Positions 61,967 to 64,000 of a stretch of 64,000 nucleotides of DNA are shown piece after piece. Both the position numbers and the translations under genes were made by a program. The first letter of the stretch is position 1. Every line of letters begins with the position of its first letter. The notes under the pieces were generated by a model, which worked only from the letters and a program-made list of their open reading frames with translations, ran no database searches and was not told the origin of the DNA. Source of the DNA: Flavobacterium hungaricum (GTDB taxonomy: Bacteria; Bacteroidota; Bacteroidia; Flavobacteriales; Flavobacteriaceae); NCBI RefSeq assembly GCF_015182285.1, contig NZ_PRDM01000001.1:62001-126000 (forward strand). Reading direction: 5' to 3'.

Positions 61967-62548
61967 TTAGCTGATAACAGCTAATTGCATTTCGATTTGA
62001 TTTTTTAAGACATTTTTGTCCGGGTACATTCGTCTGAGTGTATTGAGTCCGCACCAAAATGTTATTAGATATCTGCCCAGAATTTCGGGATCTGTTTGTG
62101 TTTTTAAGTTTCCTTTTAATTTTTCATTTTTAATTGCCTGAGTAAACATTTGTTCGACCTCTTTTAAAATCTGAACCGCATTGGCTTCCAGATTTTCATC
62201 AATAAAAGTCATTTCTACAACCGTATTGGCAATAATACAGCCTTTGAGGTGCTCATTTTCTTCCGAGGAAGCGATACTTCTAAAAAAGTCCTTAATTAAT
62301 TCTAAGGGAGATTCACTTTTGCTTAATTCAGTTTTAAAAGTATCAAAAGCCAATCGTCGTTCTTCAATCGCTTTCTGGAAAACCTCTTTTTTGCCGCCTT
62401 TAAAAGTATTGTAAAAACTTCCGGCTCCAGCTCCGGTTGCTTTTTGCAGATCGCTCAATGAGGTTGCACTGTATCCTTTCTGCCAAAAAACTTCTTGCGC
62501 TTTTTTTACAATATTAGCGTCTTCATAGACGGTAGGTCTTCCTCTCAT
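61967..62548 (-). CDS. TetR-family transcriptional repressor
   Basis: The 193-residue protein has the TetR helix-turn-helix at about residues 8-55 (ATSLSDLQKATGAGAGSFYNTF then KKEVFQKAI), and a helical ligand-binding region with a C-terminal W-x-G-L-N-T segment. It lies 50 bases upstream of the SDR gene on the same strand. Both genes are preceded by the same 30-bp element, so it most likely represses both itself and the SDR gene until an unknown ligand, perhaps an SDR substrate, binds. Confidence 0.9.
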   Translation of the reverse strand: MRGRPTVYEDANIVKKAQEVFWQKGYSATSLSDLQKATGAGAGSFYNTFKGGKKEVFQKAIEERRLAFDTFKTELSKSESPLELIKDFFRSIASSEENEHLKGCIIANTVVEMTFIDENLEANAVQILKEVEQMFTQAIKNEKLKGNLKTQTDPEILGRYLITFWCGLNTLRRMYPDKNVLKNQIEMQLAVIS

Positions 62549-62605
62549 TGTTTTTATTTTTGTAATGATTGATACAAAATTAAATAAAAATAAGTTTACT
62601 CCAAA
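62547..62605 (-). promoter_or_regulatory. tetR promoter with overlapping operator copy
   Basis: On the minus strand a TTTG box (62602-62605) is followed after 19 bases by TAATTTTG (62575-62582), matching Bacteroidota -33 and -7 elements. Immediately downstream is TGTATCAATCATTACA (62561-62576) inside the 30-bp element that also precedes the SDR gene. A repressor bound there would cover the transcription start. Confidence 0.7.
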
Positions 62606-62627
62606 TTTTTAAAGCAATTTTTCTTTT

Positions 62628-63542
62628 TTAATTAAAAGATTGTCTGAATTGCAGGGGAGTTAAATTGGTTTTCTTTTTGAAGAGTTTGCTAAAGGACTGT
62701 GCATACTCGAAACCTAATGAATAAGCGATTTCATTTACGCTTAAACTTGATCCGGCAAGTAATTGTTTTGATTTTTCAATAAGATGATTCTGAATGTATT
62801 GCTGAGCGCTTAGACCTGTAATGGTTCGGAGTAAATCGCTCAGATAATTGGAGGAAATATTGAGTTCCTGTGCCAAGTACTGAACCGTTGGAACGCCTTT
62901 TAGAACTCCGTTTTCATGATCAAAATAGTCCAATAAAGTTTGATCAATTCTGCTTAATAAATCATGATTTGACGTTTTTCGGGTAATAAATTGGCGGCCG
63001 TAGAATCTATTAATATAATTGAGCAGTAAATCGAGATGCGAAACAATTAAATCCTGGCTGTAATGATCGATATTGTTTTTCAGTTCATCCTGCATTTGTT
63101 TTAAAAGACCAGAAATAATTACATCTTCCTTGTCAGAAAGATGTAATGCTTCGGCAATTGAATAAGAAAAAAATCCGTAATTGTGTATTGTTTTTCCTAA
63201 CGGATAATTTCGGATTAAATCTGGTTTAAAAACCAGCATAAAACCAGTTACCGGATTGTCATTGGTCTGTGTAACCGAAAACACCTGATCGGGTTTGGTC
63301 AAGGTCATCATTCCTTCATCAAAATCGTAATCACGCTGGCCGTATTTAAATTTTCCGTTAATGCCTTTTTTTAAGGTAATACAGTAAAAATCATTCGTAA
63401 AATGTTTCCAGATATCGCTGTGTTTGTAGCTCAGCAAAGCAAAATCAATTACACTCACCAAAGGATGATCTGGTTTGGTAAGTGCAAATAACTGATGCAG
63501 TTCTGAAATGCTTTTGATTTTATGTGGAAACGATTTTTTCAT
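62628..63542 (-). CDS. AraC-family transcriptional regulator
   Basis: The 304-residue protein has an N-terminal sensor part (cupin-like, about 30-120) and an AraC helix-turn-helix pair at about 205-302 (VQYLAQELNISSNYLSDLLR, SVNEIAYSLGFEYAQSFSKLF, then KKTNLTPLQFRQ). It starts 17 bases after the partial SDR gene on the same strand, so it is probably co-transcribed with it and may control that oxidoreductase unit. The inducer is unknown. Confidence 0.88.
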   Translation of the reverse strand: MKKSFPHKIKSISELHQLFALTKPDHPLVSVIDFALLSYKHSDIWKHFTNDFYCITLKKGINGKFKYGQRDYDFDEGMMTLTKPDQVFSVTQTNDNPVTGFMLVFKPDLIRNYPLGKTIHNYGFFSYSIAEALHLSDKEDVIISGLLKQMQDELKNNIDHYSQDLIVSHLDLLLNYINRFYGRQFITRKTSNHDLLSRIDQTLLDYFDHENGVLKGVPTVQYLAQELNISSNYLSDLLRTITGLSAQQYIQNHLIEKSKQLLAGSSLSVNEIAYSLGFEYAQSFSKLFKKKTNLTPLQFRQSFN

Positions 63543-63559
63543 TGCAGCAAATTTACGAA

Positions 63560-64000
63560 TTAATCGAAATTAGTCGAGAACGAAAGCTGTTTCCACGTTT
63601 CCATTTCCTGCGCTTCATTTTTTCGGTGTTCTACAATCGAATTATAACTGTCGTTTCCTAACGGAAGATGTACGGGCGGATTTGGCAATTCAGTAACAGC
63701 AAGCAGGACTTTGGCAAGTTTCTTTGGATCTCCGGGCTGGTTTCCGTCAAAACTTTTGAGCACATTTACATGTTGTTCTACATTGTAAACAGCTATTTTA
63801 TTTTTGGCTTCCGCCAAAGTGCTGTCGCTCATAAAGCTGGTACGGAACATTCCCGGAGCGATTGCAGTAACTTTGATATGAAAAGGTTTTACTTCCTGAG
63901 CCAATGCCTCCGAAAGTCCGATGACAGCAAATTTTGCAGCGTTGTAACTTCCCGTATTGGCGTAACCGATATAGCCCATATTGGATGCGATATTTAAAAT
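63560..64000 (-). CDS. Short-chain dehydrogenase/reductase, C-terminal part
   Basis: The frame is open to the last base of the window (reading ILNIASNMGYIGYANTGSYNAAK), so the gene begins outside. The visible 146 residues hold the SDR catalytic Tyr-x-x-x-Lys (YNAAK), the preceding Ser-containing strand (NIASN) and the PGMFRTSF loop after the active site. The N-terminal nucleotide-binding loop is beyond the window edge. The AraC gene follows 17 bases later. Substrate unknown. Confidence 0.85.
   Translation of the reverse strand: MLNIASNMGYIGYANTGSYNAAKFAVIGLSEALAQEVKPFHIKVTAIAPGMFRTSFMSDSTLAEAKNKIAVYNVEQHVNVLKSFDGNQPGDPKKLAKVLLAVTELPNPPVHLPLGNDSYNSIVEHRKNEAQEMETWKQLSFSTNFD

Noticed and set aside
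61917..62057. Longer N-terminus for the SDR protein
   Set aside because: The extra 47 residues overlap the end of tetR and the shared control element and do not resemble SDR sequence.

Overview
The window looks like a chromosome segment of a Flavobacterium-type bacterium (Bacteroidota, Flavobacteriaceae). The support is A/T-rich DNA, several type IX secretion (T9SS) C-terminal sorting domains, PorP/SprF and Oar-like TonB-receptor families, many short lipoproteins, few Shine-Dalgarno sequences, and promoters of the Bacteroidota TTTG / TAnnTTTG kind. No rRNA, tRNA, CRISPR array, prophage or intact insertion sequence was seen.

Layout. (1) 1-3181, plus strand: the end of an ABC-type exporter gene, an HlyD-like periplasmic adaptor and a TolC-like outer-membrane protein, closed by a hairpin terminator. 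(2) 3314-10275, minus strand: small lipoprotein and membrane-protein genes mixed with broken pieces of an Rhs gene. (3) 10301-23660, minus strand: an operon of two outer-membrane beta-barrel proteins, a T9SS-sorted surface protein, a 3288-residue Rhs/SpvB/YD-repeat protein and a lipoprotein. The unique Rhs C-terminus carries His-Gly and Ala-Cys motifs like those of caspase-fold peptidases. The lipoprotein directly after it is the best immunity candidate. Region 2 then reads as an array of displaced Rhs tails and immunity genes. (4) 24759-40937, plus strand: an AraC regulator, then a small secreted protein, a 3685-residue adhesin with 21 exact 291-bp repeats and a type B T9SS signal, its PorP/SprF partner and an OmpA/TPR protein. 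(5) 41232-53504: an XRE regulator divergent from a small gene, then a defence island: type I restriction-modification (hsdM, hsdS, two small extra genes, hsdR), an unknown gene, and a McrB/McrC pair whose McrB has an extra N-terminal reader-like region. (6) 53615-64000, minus strand: a methyltransferase, an AraC/iron alcohol dehydrogenase pair, a lipoprotein, an Oar-like TonB receptor, a TetR/SDR pair that shares one 30-bp control element, and an AraC regulator after a partial SDR gene.

How the genes fit together. Regions 3 and 4 are both large surface-protein operons. A near-identical 16-bp palindrome (TACCTGA-nn-TCAGGTA) lies upstream of each, which suggests shared control. Region 5 resembles the immigration control region of enteric bacteria, with type I and McrBC systems side by side. 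The most unusual material is the Rhs locus with its candidate peptidase tail and its decayed cassette array. All functional statements are read from sequence motifs by eye; no database search was run.
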